Shown here piece by piece: positions 41,730-51,592 of a stretch of DNA of 64,000 bases. The position numbers were made by a program, and so were the translations under genes. Every line of letters begins with the position of its first letter. Position 1 is the first letter of the stretch. The notes under the pieces are model-generated. The model was not told the origin of the DNA. It saw only the letters and a list, made by a program, of their open reading frames with translations, and ran no database searches. The DNA is taken from positions 59,762 to 123,761 of the forward strand of contig NZ_MVID01000018.1 of NCBI RefSeq assembly GCF_002086815.1. Direction: 5' to 3'. This DNA comes from Mycolicibacterium parafortuitum (GTDB lineage: Bacteria > Actinomycetota > Actinomycetes > Mycobacteriales > Mycobacteriaceae).

Positions 41730-42407
41730 CTACACGAGACCGGCGACGAACGCCGCCGCCTGGTCGGTCAGACCCGCGGGACCGTAGTTGCTGTGCGCGG
41801 CGATGTCGTCCCCGGCCGAACACACCGGGTCGCCGAGGGTGCAGAGGTCGATCGAGCGTGACCCCCAGACAGGGCTGGTCGTGATCGGTAGTCCGACCTT
41901 CGCGGTGGGGTTGCCGAACAGCGCGATCGCGGCCACGAAGTCGGGGGTGTTCGGGGGCAGCGGGCGGTCGAACCCGACGGCCGGGAACGGGACCGCGGCG
42001 ATCACGTCGATGACCGCGGCACCCTGCGAGTAACCGCCGAGAACCAGCCGGGTCTGGGGGCAGTTGGCCATCATCCACTGGATGTGGTTGCTGGCGTCGT
42101 TGGCGCCGCCCGCGGCGGCGAGGAAGTCGAAGGTCGCCGGGTAGACGACGGCGTAGGAGCCGACGGAGCGGCCGCCGACCCGTCGGCTGAGCGAGTCCAC
42201 GAACGCCGCGCCGACGCGGCCGAGGCCCGGGGGCTCGTCGGTCCCGCGGGCGAAGACGACCTGGATGTCGGTGCAGCCCTGGGCGTTGGCGGTCGGCGCG
42301 GGGACCGCCGGTGCGACGAGCAGGGCCCCAGCCATGACGAGGGCCGTGACGAGGGACGCGGCGAGCGCGGAAACCTTGCTGGTCAGCGACTCAAGATCGA
42401 TCTGCAC
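41730..42407 (-). CDS. Secreted cutinase-like serine esterase 3
   Basis: 225 aa. The signal peptide of about 42 residues ends at ANAQG. Core: CTDIQVVFARGTDEPPGLG, nucleophile in VLGGYSQGAAVIDVIA, and LCTLGDPVCSAGDDIAAHSNY with the Asp and His. It overlaps the upstream EamA gene by 17 nt, so it may be co-transcribed with it. The three cutinases form a tandem array and are diverged from one another. Confidence 0.93.
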   Translation of the reverse strand: MQIDLESLTSKVSALAASLVTALVMAGALLVAPAVPAPTANAQGCTDIQVVFARGTDEPPGLGRVGAAFVDSLSRRVGGRSVGSYAVVYPATFDFLAAAGGANDASNHIQWMMANCPQTRLVLGGYSQGAAVIDVIAAVPFPAVGFDRPLPPNTPDFVAAIALFGNPTAKVGLPITTSPVWGSRSIDLCTLGDPVCSAGDDIAAHSNYGPAGLTDQAAAFVAGLV

Positions 42408-43440
42408 GTGTCGATGCTAGCGGGGTCAGGGCGTCCGGATCGGGTAGTTCCTCCCGGTCGCCCTGGCGCGCCAGCGCCAGACCCAGCAGCACCACCGCGC
42501 CGCCGGCCGCCTGCATCGCGGAGATGGACTCGCCGAGCAGCACCCAGGCGGCCAGCACCGCGAACATCACCTCGGACAGACCGACCAGCGACGCGAACCG
42601 CGGGCGCAGTCGCGCGATCCCGACGATGCCGAGCGTGTACGCGATCGCGGTCGGGATCAGCGCGAGCGCGATGACGGGGATGAACCACGGCGTCGACCAA
42701 CCGGCGACGACGGCGTCGTTGGCGGTGAACCGCAGCGGCATCAGACCGGACACGCCGATCGCGGCCACCGTGACGGCACCGACGATGAGCCCGGCGGCCG
42801 CGAGCGTGATCGGGTGCAATGAGGGTTGGCCCTCGGGGCCCTCGGCGCCGCCGACTTTGTCCGACATCAGGAAGTAGCAGGCCGCACACACCGCGGCGGC
42901 GGCACCCCAGCCGACGCCGATCAGGTTCACCTGCGCGGCGGCCACACCACCGGGTCCGAAGATCCCGAGCACCAACGTGATCCCGGCGATGGCCAGCGCC
43001 ACGCCGGTCAGCGTCAGAGTGGTCGGGCGTCTGCGGGTGGTCGCCCACAGCCAGCCGACCACCAGCACCGGCGCGGTGTACTCGAGCAGCAGCGCGACCC
43101 CGACCGACAGATGGGAGACGGCGTTGAAGTAGAAGAACTGGGCACCCGCGATCGGGACCAGACCGTAGAGCACCACCGTTTTCGCGTGGTGGCGTGCCTC
43201 GCGCAGCCACCCGGGACGCACGATCGAGGCGAACAGCGCCATCGCGAGCGCGCCGCCGGCCAGCCGGGCGGTGACCGCGGCGGTCGGGGTCCAGCCCGCC
43301 TCCATCAGGGACTTCGCGAACGGGCCGGAGCAGCCGAACGCGAACGCCGATCCGATCGCGAAGAGTAGACCTGAGCGGAAGCGGTCTGCGCGTGCGCGGG
43401 CCGGCCCAGCATCCAACTGCCCAGCATCCAACGCAGCCAT
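42391..43440 (-). CDS. EamA/DMT-family transporter
   Basis: 349 aa with about ten membrane helices in two EamA repeats. Repeat 1 starts at GLLFAIGSAFAFGCSGPFAK and contains GLVPIAGAQFFYFNAV and YTAPVLVVGWLW. Repeat 2 contains LALIPTAIAYTLGIVGI and AVLAAWVLLGESI. Members export amino acids, metabolites or drugs. The substrate is unknown. It is divergent from the CGNR regulator-like gene, with about 88 nt between starts, which suggests the latter may control it. Confidence 0.9.
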   Translation of the reverse strand: MAALDAGQLDAGPARARADRFRSGLLFAIGSAFAFGCSGPFAKSLMEAGWTPTAAVTARLAGGALAMALFASIVRPGWLREARHHAKTVVLYGLVPIAGAQFFYFNAVSHLSVGVALLLEYTAPVLVVGWLWATTRRRPTTLTLTGVALAIAGITLVLGIFGPGGVAAAQVNLIGVGWGAAAAVCAACYFLMSDKVGGAEGPEGQPSLHPITLAAAGLIVGAVTVAAIGVSGLMPLRFTANDAVVAGWSTPWFIPVIALALIPTAIAYTLGIVGIARLRPRFASLVGLSEVMFAVLAAWVLLGESISAMQAAGGAVVLLGLALARQGDREELPDPDALTPLASTRADRS

Positions 43441-43528
43441 GACTGAAGTCCTCCGGGGTCCGACAGGGGTGACATGAGTAAAATCAACTTTGGTGATGAC
43501 GCTACCGCCGAGCCGAGTCAGGAGTCAA

Positions 43529-44080
43529 ATGCTTTTCACCTATGACACCGAGCTCACGCTGCGTGCGGCGAGTGTGCTGATCAACACCAACCGCGTCGAC
43601 GGCGATCAGCTGGCGGATCTCGCCGCGCTCGACGCGTACCTCGACCACTTCGGCTGGACCGGCCGCCGGGACCACGACGACGCGGAGCTGGCGTCGGTGC
43701 ACAAGCTGCGCGACCGGCTGGGTCGAATCTGGGGGGCCGCCGACGACGAGGAGCGCGCGGTGGGGCAGGTCAACGCGCTGCTGTCCGATACCAGGGCGTC
43801 GCCGTGGCTGACCCGGCACCCCGAGATGCCCGAGTGGCATCTGCACCTGGCGTCCATCCACGACCCGCTGTGGCAACGGATGGGGGCGGAGATGGCGATG
43901 GCCCTGGCCGACCTGATCCGCGCCGGGGAACTGCGACGCCTGAAGATCTGTGCCGCCCCGGATTGCGAGGCATCGCTGGTCGACCTGTCCCGCAACCGGT
44001 CCGGCAAGTTCTGCGACACCGGCAACTGCGGAAACCGTCAGCACGTCGCGGCCTACCGGGAACGCCGCTCCAACAAGTGA
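43529..44080 (+). CDS. CGNR zinc-finger / ABATE-domain protein, probable regulator
   Basis: 183 aa. The N-terminal ABATE (putative stress-induced regulator) domain has RAASVLINTN. The C-terminal CGNR finger has CAAPDCEASLVDLSRN and CDTGNCGNRQHVAAYRERR with four Cys (C-x4-C and C-x4-C). The ATG at 43529 with GGAG at 43521 is preferred over TTG/ATG codons upstream. Adjacent and divergent to an EamA transporter, a common pairing. DNA binding is inferred from the family. Confidence 0.86.
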   Translation: MLFTYDTELTLRAASVLINTNRVDGDQLADLAALDAYLDHFGWTGRRDHDDAELASVHKLRDRLGRIWGAADDEERAVGQVNALLSDTRASPWLTRHPEMPEWHLHLASIHDPLWQRMGAEMAMALADLIRAGELRRLKICAAPDCEASLVDLSRNRSGKFCDTGNCGNRQHVAAYRERRSNK

Positions 44081-44124
44081 TCTGACCCTCCGGCGGCGGC
44101 CGATACGCTGGCCGAGGGGTGGTG

Positions 44125-45465
44125 ATGGGAGATCCGAGGGCACGGCTGCAGCTCAGCGGACACCGATTCCTGGCACACCGGATGGCGCACGCGCTTGTGC
44201 GCGGCGATACCGGGATGCTCGACGATCCGCTTCGCACGCAATCGATCTCGCTCGCCGCGGGAGCGGTGGCCGCGGTGATCGCCGTCGCGGTCTGCGCGGT
44301 GCTGGCCGTGCTGCGGCCCGGCGGCAGCCTCGGTGACGCCCGGATCGTGGTGGTCCGGGAGTCCGGCGCGGTGTACGTCCGGGTCGACGACGTGATGCAC
44401 CCGGTCTTCAACCTGGCGTCGGCGCGGCTGGTCCTCGGCGAGGCGGCGGCGCCCCGGGTGGTCTCCCAGCGCGCGCTCGAACGCACAGCGACCGGGTCTC
44501 AGCTCGGTATTCCCGGTGCGCCCGAACAGATTTCCCCGCCGCTGGGCACCGAGCAGGCTCAGTGGACGGTGTGCGACGGGCAGCAGGGTGCCACGGTGAC
44601 CGCCGGACCGGCCGCCGGCGCCGCCACGGTGGCCGGCAACGTACTGGTGACCCCGCGCGGGGAGAGCGCGGCGCTGACCTACCTGCTGCACGACGGCAGG
44701 CGGTCGCGCGTCGACCTGCGCCACAGCGCCGTCGTACGGGCTTTGAAACTCGACGGTGTTGTGCCACAAGCGGTGTCGCCGGAGTTGCTGGCAGCCGTGC
44801 CCGAGGCACCCGCCATCGTCCCGCCGCACATCCCCGGTCGTGGCGCCGCGGGACCCGGCATTCTGCGCGACCAGCCCGTCGGTGCCGTCGTCACGGTCGC
44901 ACGCGCCGACGGCGGGGCCGGCGACTTCTACGTGGTCCTCGACGGCGGGCTGCAGCGCATCGGCGAGGTCGCCGCGGACCTGATCCGCTTCACCGGCCCG
45001 CAGGCGGGCGCGGGTGTCCCGGCGGTCGCGTCCGATGTCGTCGGTGCGGTGCCGGTGGTGACCTCCCTGCCGGTCGGGACATATCCCGAGCATGCCGGGG
45101 TGGTCACGGAAGCTGTCGTCTGCGCGGTGTGGAGTCCCGAACGGGGGCAGGATGGATCGCACACCAGGATCCGGGTGGGTGCGCAGGCACCGGCGGGGCC
45201 GACCGTCCCGACGGGTCGCAGTCTGTTCGTCCGATCGGTCGGGCTGACCGGTGGCGGGCACAGCAGCGGGTCACTGTTCCTGGTCACCGACACCGGCACG
45301 CGCTACGGAATCCGAGACGCCGGCACCGCGACCGCACTGGGTCTGCCCGATGATCCGGTGCCCGCGCCGTGGCCGGTGCTCGCGCTCCTGCCGGCCGGCC
45401 CCGAACTCAGCCGCGACGCCGCACTCCGGACAGGAACGTCGCCCCCACCGCAACCGTCGCGGTGA
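44125..45465 (+). CDS. eccB4: ESX-4 type VII secretion core component EccB4
   Basis: 446 aa. Short cytoplasmic N terminus with LSGHRFLAHRMAHALVRGD, one membrane helix at about 45-65, and a large periplasmic domain with GRESG-like VVRESGAVYVRVDDVMHPV and VFNLASARLVLG. The C-terminal part has RYGIRDAGTATALGLP and PWPVLALLPAGPELSR, as in other EccB proteins. EccB is part of the ESX membrane complex. The ATG at 44125 and two GTG codons just before it are all possible starts. The last 59 nt overlap mycP4 on the other strand. Confidence 0.95.
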   Translation: MGDPRARLQLSGHRFLAHRMAHALVRGDTGMLDDPLRTQSISLAAGAVAAVIAVAVCAVLAVLRPGGSLGDARIVVVRESGAVYVRVDDVMHPVFNLASARLVLGEAAAPRVVSQRALERTATGSQLGIPGAPEQISPPLGTEQAQWTVCDGQQGATVTAGPAAGAATVAGNVLVTPRGESAALTYLLHDGRRSRVDLRHSAVVRALKLDGVVPQAVSPELLAAVPEAPAIVPPHIPGRGAAGPGILRDQPVGAVVTVARADGGAGDFYVVLDGGLQRIGEVAADLIRFTGPQAGAGVPAVASDVVGAVPVVTSLPVGTYPEHAGVVTEAVVCAVWSPERGQDGSHTRIRVGAQAPAGPTVPTGRSLFVRSVGLTGGGHSSGSLFLVTDTGTRYGIRDAGTATALGLPDDPVPAPWPVLALLPAGPELSRDAALRTGTSPPPQPSR

Positions 45466-46717
45466 GGGCCAGGCAGATCACCGCGCCGCGCACCGCGGTG
45501 GCGCTCTGCGGTGGCACGACGTCGGGTCCGGCGGGAGCGACCGGCGGGCCGCCGCGCGGCGGATCCGGCAGCGCCCCGGGTCCACTGATCGCCGCGAGCG
45601 CGTCGACGATTCCGTGTCCGACCACCGGATCCCATCCGGCCGCGGGGCGCCGCGCGGTGTCCTCGATGCGCCGCATCACCTGCCGCGCGGGTAGTTCGGG
45701 GAAGCGGGCACGCACCAGCGCCGCGACCGCGGCGACCACCGGCACCGCATAGCTGGTACCGGAGATCGCGGTGCCCGACGGTGTCACGTCGGCCAGGCCG
45801 TCGGCGGCCGCGGCCAGGGACACCACGCCCTCACCGACCGCGGCGACGTCGACCCACGGGCCGGCCAGGCTGAACTCGGACGGCGTCCCGTCGGGGCCGA
45901 CGGAACCGACGGCGAGCACGTACTCGTCGTACCAGGCGGGGCTGGCGACCACGCTGACGTCTCCGGCGCCGGCCGCCTCGCGTGTGTTGTGCTGCGGACA
46001 CTGACCCGGCCCGCCGACATTGCCTGCCGCGGTCACCACGACGGCGTTGCGGACCTCGACGGCGTAGGACAGCGCGGCGCCCAGCGCACGGTCGTCGAAC
46101 TCGGAGCCGACCGGCAGGCACGCCACCGTCGAGATGTTGATGACGGTGGCCCCGAGGTCGGCCGCGGTGCGCACGGCCGCGGCCAGTGTCTCGACGTCGC
46201 CGACACCACCACCGCCCGGATCGTCGATCGCGTGGAACTTGGTGCTGGACTGGCGGATTGACAGCAGCGACACATCCGGTGCGATACCGGTGAACCCGCC
46301 GGGATCGGCCGCGTCGGGGGTGGCCCCGATGATCCCGGCGACGATCGTGCCGTGCCCGTCGCAGTCATGGGTCCCGTCGTGGTGGGACACGAAATCGCCA
46401 CCGGCCACCAGATGGGGCAGCCTGCGGTGGCGGGCCACCCCGGTATCGATCACCGCGACGGTCTGGCCGGCGCCCCGGGTCAGCGCCCACACGCTGGGCA
46501 GGTCGATGCCGGTGAGTTGGCCCGGCGCGGCGGTCGCGGCCGGGGGTGCGGAGATGCAGGCGTTGAACTGGGCGGTGGGGTGCGCCGGGGCGACCGGTCC
46601 GGCAGCAGGCAGGCGCAGATCGTCGACCGCGGGCGGGTTCACCGCGGCCGCCACGGGTGCGGTGTGCGTCAGCGCGATCATGCTGACCGCCAGCACCCGG
46701 CATGCGCGCACGGTCAT
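45407..46717 (-). CDS. mycP4: ESX-4 mycosin, membrane-anchored subtilisin-like protease
   Basis: 436 aa. Signal peptide at the N terminus, complete triad: Asp in VAVIDTGVARH, His in CDGHGTIVAGII, Ser in AISGTSYAVPVVAA. A Pro-rich linker precedes a C-terminal anchor helix (VICLALTATVAVGATF). Mycosins stabilise the ESX complex and cut selected substrates at the cell envelope. The ATG at 46717 overlaps the eccD4 stop by 4 nt. Its last 59 nt overlap eccB4 tail to tail. A start at 47047 would lie inside eccD4 and is rejected. Confidence 0.95.
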   Translation of the reverse strand: MTVRACRVLAVSMIALTHTAPVAAAVNPPAVDDLRLPAAGPVAPAHPTAQFNACISAPPAATAAPGQLTGIDLPSVWALTRGAGQTVAVIDTGVARHRRLPHLVAGGDFVSHHDGTHDCDGHGTIVAGIIGATPDAADPGGFTGIAPDVSLLSIRQSSTKFHAIDDPGGGGVGDVETLAAAVRTAADLGATVINISTVACLPVGSEFDDRALGAALSYAVEVRNAVVVTAAGNVGGPGQCPQHNTREAAGAGDVSVVASPAWYDEYVLAVGSVGPDGTPSEFSLAGPWVDVAAVGEGVVSLAAAADGLADVTPSGTAISGTSYAVPVVAAVAALVRARFPELPARQVMRRIEDTARRPAAGWDPVVGHGIVDALAAISGPGALPDPPRGGPPVAPAGPDVVPPQSATAVRGAVICLALTATVAVGATFLSGVRRRG

Positions 46718-48027
46718 GACAGGCTCGCGTCCCGGACCAACCCGTAGACGCCGGACACCCAGCACGCCAACGGCACCACCGCCGCGAGGGCGACGTATTC
46801 GCACACCTGCACCGCGTGGCGCGCCGTCGGCGTCAGCGTCGCAGGCCGGCCCGCCCACCGGACACCCGCGGTGCACACCAGCACCGCTGCCGCGCCGATC
46901 CACCAACCCTGACCGGGAGCCCAGCACACCACCACCAGCACACCGATCGCCACGGACACGAATCCGCAAGTGATCAGCCATATTCGGCGCAGTGGGTGGG
47001 CATGTGAGCCGGCGCGCAGCATCAACGCGATCCCGGCGGCCACGCACAGCCCTGCGGCGACCGGGCCCGGCGCATCAGCCCGCCACGCTGCCGCCCCGAC
47101 TCCGGCGGACCCGAGTGCGGCCGACAGCGACCAGCCCGCGATCAGGGCGGTCAGAACCCGGTGTGCGCCGGTGGCCTGCGCTTCGCCGACGACCTCCCTC
47201 GGCGGCCCCAGCCGGGCCGCCAGGATCGTGATCCTGGGTGCGGCCGCGACGGCGACGAAGGACACGACGAGCAGTGCGGCGCCGACCGTCTGCGGGCGCG
47301 GGTCGACGACGGCGCCGACCGACGCGGCGAGCGTCAGTGCGGAGGCCACCGCGGCGAAGCCGAGCAGCTCCCCGCCCCGGCGCGCGGTCCACAGCAGCAC
47401 TGCGGCCATCGCCAGCGCCGAGGTCGCGCACAACAGCAGCACCGCAGGCGGTGCCGCTCCGGGAACCGCGAGAACCCCTGTCGCGACGGCGAACACGATC
47501 GCGGCCGTGTTGAGCACCGAGGCGAGGGCGGGATCGCCGCGTCCGACGGCCACCGACGTGGTGGCGGCGACGGCCGACAGCGCCGCCGCCGACCAGAGAT
47601 GCCCCCCGTGCCCGGTCGTCAGACCGGACCCGACGAGTGCGACCGCACCCACCAGAACACCGAGAACCCCGACCGCCGTCACCACGGCGGCACGGGCCGC
47701 GGTGGTGGTCGTATCGCAGACCGTCGCGACCACAGCGCAGGGTTCGGTGGGCAGCAGGCGCGGGGGAGTGATCGGCGCCGAGGTCATCGTCAGCACGTCA
47801 CCGTCACGGACGCCGTTGTCGCGCAGAGACAATGGAGGGTCCAACGGCGGTCCGGCCAGCCGGCTCAGGTGCCAGCGGCGGTGCGGTCCCGTGTCCCCCA
47901 ACACCGTGTCGATGATCGACGGGACCAGCTCACCGACCGGGCGCTGCGCGGGCAGCACCAGATCCACGCTGCGCGATCGGCCCTCCGCGGCGACCTCGAC
48001 GACGATCCTGCGCAACGTATCCGGCAC
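46714..48027 (-). CDS. eccD4: ESX-4 integral membrane channel component EccD4
   Basis: 437 aa from the GTG at 48027. The N-terminal ubiquitin-like domain (about 1-85) has RRIVVEVAAEGRSRSVDLVL and LVPSIIDTVLGD. About eleven membrane helices follow from residue 110. This start gives the family's usual N terminus; an in-frame GTG at 48066 is an alternative. It forms an operon with mycP4 (4-nt overlap) and is divergent from eccC4 over about 97 nt, which should contain both promoters. Confidence 0.92.
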   Translation of the reverse strand: MPDTLRRIVVEVAAEGRSRSVDLVLPAQRPVGELVPSIIDTVLGDTGPHRRWHLSRLAGPPLDPPLSLRDNGVRDGDVLTMTSAPITPPRLLPTEPCAVVATVCDTTTTAARAAVVTAVGVLGVLVGAVALVGSGLTTGHGGHLWSAAALSAVAATTSVAVGRGDPALASVLNTAAIVFAVATGVLAVPGAAPPAVLLLCATSALAMAAVLLWTARRGGELLGFAAVASALTLAASVGAVVDPRPQTVGAALLVVSFVAVAAAPRITILAARLGPPREVVGEAQATGAHRVLTALIAGWSLSAALGSAGVGAAAWRADAPGPVAAGLCVAAGIALMLRAGSHAHPLRRIWLITCGFVSVAIGVLVVVCWAPGQGWWIGAAAVLVCTAGVRWAGRPATLTPTARHAVQVCEYVALAAVVPLACWVSGVYGLVRDASLS

Positions 48028-48124
48028 CGGATCAACGTAACTCGGCCCAGTGCCGGCGCTGTGCACCTTTTCTGGGCACCACTTTCCGGGGAACCCCGGA
48101 CCGGCCTGGTGCGTCTACTCCTAT

Positions 48125-51100
48125 ATGGACACCGGCCGGATGGTCATCGACGCACCCCCGGCCCCACCGGAGCCGACCCGGACGAACCCGCTGGCGCGGC
48201 TGATGCCCGTCGCGATGATCGCCGCCATGGGCGGCATGACCGTGCTGTACATGACCTCGACCGACACCGCGACGCGCAGCCCGATGTTCCTGTTCTTCCC
48301 GGTGATGATGCTGGTTTCGCTGATCGGCACCCTCGCCTACGGCGGTCGGGGCGCGGGCCGCGCCGGTGAGCTCACCGCACAACGCGCCGAGTACCTGCGG
48401 TATCTGGACACCGTCGACGATCTGCTCGCCCGCAGCGCCGAAGCGCAGCACCGCCGACTGCACTGCACCCATCCCGAACCCACATCGCTGTGGACGCTGG
48501 CGGGCTCGTCGCGGATGTGGGAACGCGCCGAGGGCGACGGCGATTTCGGCGTGATCCGGATCGGAATCGGCGAGCAACCGTGCGCGATCACGGCGGTGGC
48601 ACCGGATTTCGGGTCCGCGGACAAAGCCGACCCGGTCACCGCGGACGCCGTGCACCGGATGATCGGCAACCGGTCCGTCGTGCTCGACGTGCCGGTGACG
48701 GTCGCGCTGCGCGCGGGCACACGGATCACCGTCACCGGCGACCCGGACACGGCGAGGTCGGTGGTGTCGGCGATGGTGTGTCAGGTCGCCGCGTGGCACC
48801 ACCCCGACCTGGTGTCCGTGGCGGCACCCCCGGGGCGGGACTGGGACTGGCTGAAATGGTTACCTCACCAACGTGATTCGGAATCCTGTCGGCTTCGTGT
48901 CGTCGTCACCGACGGTGTTGCCGCGCCACCGAGTCCGGGCACGTCGATCACCGTCGCCGCCGGCACCGGTGACGTCGGGGTCAGCGTCGACGGCAGTCCG
49001 GTCGCGGCCGTCTACGACGTGATGTCACCTGCCGATGCGCTGGCCTTCGCCCGTCGGATCACCGGCCGGCGACGCGATGGGACGGCGCGGCCCCGCGGTC
49101 GGCGGGACTGGTGTGCGCTGGCGGGTATCGACGACCCCACCGCGATCGATGTGCGGAGCCGATGGTCACCGCGTTCGGAGTCCGGCCGGCTACGGGCGCC
49201 CATCGGGGTGGCCGAGGACGGTTCGGTCGTCGTGCTGGACATCAAGGAGTCCGCCGCCGGCGGCCTGGGGCCGCATGGATTGTGCGTCGGCGCAACAGGT
49301 TCGGGGAAGTCGGAGTTTCTGCGCACGCTCGTGCTCGGGATGATCACCGATCACCCGCCGGAGCTCCTCAACCTGGTCCTGGTCGACTTCAAAGGAGGCG
49401 CGACCTTCCTCGGTCTGGAGAAGGCCCGGCACGTCTCGGCGGTGATCACCAACCTCGCCGACGAGGCGCCCCTGGTGTCGAGGATGCGTGACGCGCTGTC
49501 CGGGGAGATCAATCGCAGGCAGGAGACCCTGCGGGCGGCGGGCAACCTGGCCAACATCGGTGAGTACGCCCGGGCCCGCACCCGCGACGGCGGCCTGCCC
49601 CCGCTGCCCGCACTGTTCGTCATCGTCGACGAGTTCTCCGAATTGCTGAGCCGGCATCCCGATTTCGCGGACCTGTTCGTCGCGATCGGCCGCCTGGGTC
49701 GGTCGCTGGGCATCCACCTGCTCCTGGCCAGCCAGCGCCTCGACGAGGGTCGACTGCGTGGACTGGAGACGCACCTGTCCTACCGCATCTGTCTCAAGAC
49801 GTTCTCCGCCGCCGAATCCCGCGCGGTACTCGGGGTGCCGGATGCGTATGCGTTGCCGTCCGAGCCGGGCGCGGCCTACCTGAAGACCGCATCTGGTGAG
49901 CTGACCCGCTTTCAGACCGCGTTCGTCTCCGGCGGCTACACCCCGGCGGCCCCGGGGCAGCAGCCCGCGGCCGAGGTGCGGCGCTTCACCCGCTCCGACA
50001 CCCGACCTGACCCCACGCCGCAGGCGACGGCGTCGCTGCTGGACACGGTCCTCGGGCAGGTGTGCGGCCGCGGCACGGAGGCGCACCGGGTGTGGTTGCC
50101 GCCGCTGCGCTGCGCTCCCAGCCTTGCCGAACTGCTGGCCGCCGCACCCGCCCGGCTGCTGAACGTGCCGATCGGCGTGGTGGACCGCCCGTTCGAACAG
50201 CGCCAGACACCGCACCTCGTCGACCTGTCCGCGGCGGCGGGCAACGTCGCCGTCGTCGGAGCGCCGCGGGCGGGCAAGTCGACGACACTGCTGACGATGA
50301 TCACCGCGCTGGCCGCCACACACGACGCCGGTGCGGTGCAGTTCTACTGTCTGGACTTCGGCGGCGGCGAACTGGCCCGGCTGAAAACGCTGCCCCACGT
50401 CGGCGCGGTGGCGGGACGGCGCGACGCGGATCTCGCCCGGCGTACCGTCGCGCACGTCGAAGCGGTACTGCGCCAACGGGAATCGGAATCGGCGGGCCGG
50501 GACACGCATGTGTTCCTGGTGGTCGACGGGTGGACGACCGTGCGGCAGGACTTCGACGGGCTGGAACCGGCGATCACCGCGCTTGCCGCGCAAGGACTGG
50601 CCTACGGCGTCCATGTGGTTCTCGCGGCGTCGCGCTGGGCGGACCTGCGCCCGGCGCTGAAAGACCAGATCGGCACACGCATCGAACTGCGGCTGGGGGA
50701 TCCGTCCGAATCCGAGATGGATCGCCGGCGCGCCCGGGAGATCGCCGACCGGCCGGTGGGCCACGGCCTCACGCGCGACGGCAGCGAGATGGCGATCGCG
50801 GTACCCGACGTGACCGCTGTGCGCACCGGTGCGCACACCGCCCCACCGGTGGAACTGCTGCCCGCCCGTATCGACCGGCGGTCCATCGCGGCCGTCGCAC
50901 GGCGCGGCGAGGTGCTGCTGGGACTGGGGGAGCGCGACCTGACACCGGTGACACTCGACTTCGACGAGCACCCACATCTGCTGATCCTCGGGGAGAACGA
51001 GTGCGGCAAGACCGCGGTGCTGCGCTTGTTGTGCACCGAACTCGAAGCCGCACCACGCGATCTGCGGTTGGAGATCGTCGACGTCCGGCGCACGCTGCTC

Positions 51101-51592
51101 GGTGTCGTCGAATCCGCGCGGCTCACCGGCTATGCGGTGACGGGCACCGCGGTGACATCGCGGTTGGCCGCGCTGATCGAAACCCTGACCGCGCGAATGC
51201 CCGACGAACACGTGACGCAACGGCAGCTGAGGGACCGGTCCTGGTGGTCGGGCCCGGAGCTGTACGTGCTGGTCGACGACTACGACCTGGTGGCGGGCGC
51301 CACCGGGAATCCGCTCAACCCACTCGCCGAGTTCCTGCCGCACGCCAAGGACCTCGGGCTGCACCTCATCGTCGCGCGCCGATCCGGCGGAGCGGCGCGG
51401 GCGATGTTCGACCCGGTGCTGGCCCGGATGCGCGATATGGGTTGCGCGGGTTTGATGATGAGCGCCACGGCCGACGACGGCGTATTACTGGGCGGCGTCC
51501 GGCCTGCCCGGCTGCCTGCCGGACGCGGCACGCTCGTGGTGCGGGGCCGGCAGGACGAGCTGATCCAGGTCGGGTGGGTGGATCCGCCGTGA
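48125..51592 (+). CDS. eccC4: ESX-4 FtsK/SpoIIIE-type ATPase EccC4
   Basis: 1155 aa from the ATG at 48125. Two N-terminal membrane helices (about 25-80) precede a stalk domain and three FtsK-type ATPase domains. D1 is canonical: Walker A GATGSGKSEF, Walker B FVIVDEFSE. D2 has GAPRAGKSTT and the reduced Walker B VVDGW. D3 has GENECGKTAV and LVDDYD. ATPase 1 powers secretion; the last domain of EccC usually binds the signal of EsxB-like substrates. It overlaps the next gene by 4 nt. Starts further upstream (48050, 48110) are possible. Confidence 0.96.
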   Translation: MDTGRMVIDAPPAPPEPTRTNPLARLMPVAMIAAMGGMTVLYMTSTDTATRSPMFLFFPVMMLVSLIGTLAYGGRGAGRAGELTAQRAEYLRYLDTVDDLLARSAEAQHRRLHCTHPEPTSLWTLAGSSRMWERAEGDGDFGVIRIGIGEQPCAITAVAPDFGSADKADPVTADAVHRMIGNRSVVLDVPVTVALRAGTRITVTGDPDTARSVVSAMVCQVAAWHHPDLVSVAAPPGRDWDWLKWLPHQRDSESCRLRVVVTDGVAAPPSPGTSITVAAGTGDVGVSVDGSPVAAVYDVMSPADALAFARRITGRRRDGTARPRGRRDWCALAGIDDPTAIDVRSRWSPRSESGRLRAPIGVAEDGSVVVLDIKESAAGGLGPHGLCVGATGSGKSEFLRTLVLGMITDHPPELLNLVLVDFKGGATFLGLEKARHVSAVITNLADEAPLVSRMRDALSGEINRRQETLRAAGNLANIGEYARARTRDGGLPPLPALFVIVDEFSELLSRHPDFADLFVAIGRLGRSLGIHLLLASQRLDEGRLRGLETHLSYRICLKTFSAAESRAVLGVPDAYALPSEPGAAYLKTASGELTRFQTAFVSGGYTPAAPGQQPAAEVRRFTRSDTRPDPTPQATASLLDTVLGQVCGRGTEAHRVWLPPLRCAPSLAELLAAAPARLLNVPIGVVDRPFEQRQTPHLVDLSAAAGNVAVVGAPRAGKSTTLLTMITALAATHDAGAVQFYCLDFGGGELARLKTLPHVGAVAGRRDADLARRTVAHVEAVLRQRESESAGRDTHVFLVVDGWTTVRQDFDGLEPAITALAAQGLAYGVHVVLAASRWADLRPALKDQIGTRIELRLGDPSESEMDRRRAREIADRPVGHGLTRDGSEMAIAVPDVTAVRTGAHTAPPVELLPARIDRRSIAAVARRGEVLLGLGERDLTPVTLDFDEHPHLLILGENECGKTAVLRLLCTELEAAPRDLRLEIVDVRRTLLGVVESARLTGYAVTGTAVTSRLAALIETLTARMPDEHVTQRQLRDRSWWSGPELYVLVDDYDLVAGATGNPLNPLAEFLPHAKDLGLHLIVARRSGGAARAMFDPVLARMRDMGCAGLMMSATADDGVLLGGVRPARLPAGRGTLVVRGRQDELIQVGWVDPP

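Noticed and set aside
50062..51588. Long in-frame upstream extension of the Rv3446c-like gene
   Set aside because: It lies fully inside eccC4 in another frame and is Arg-rich. The GTG at 51589 overlapping the eccC4 stop is the expected coupled start.
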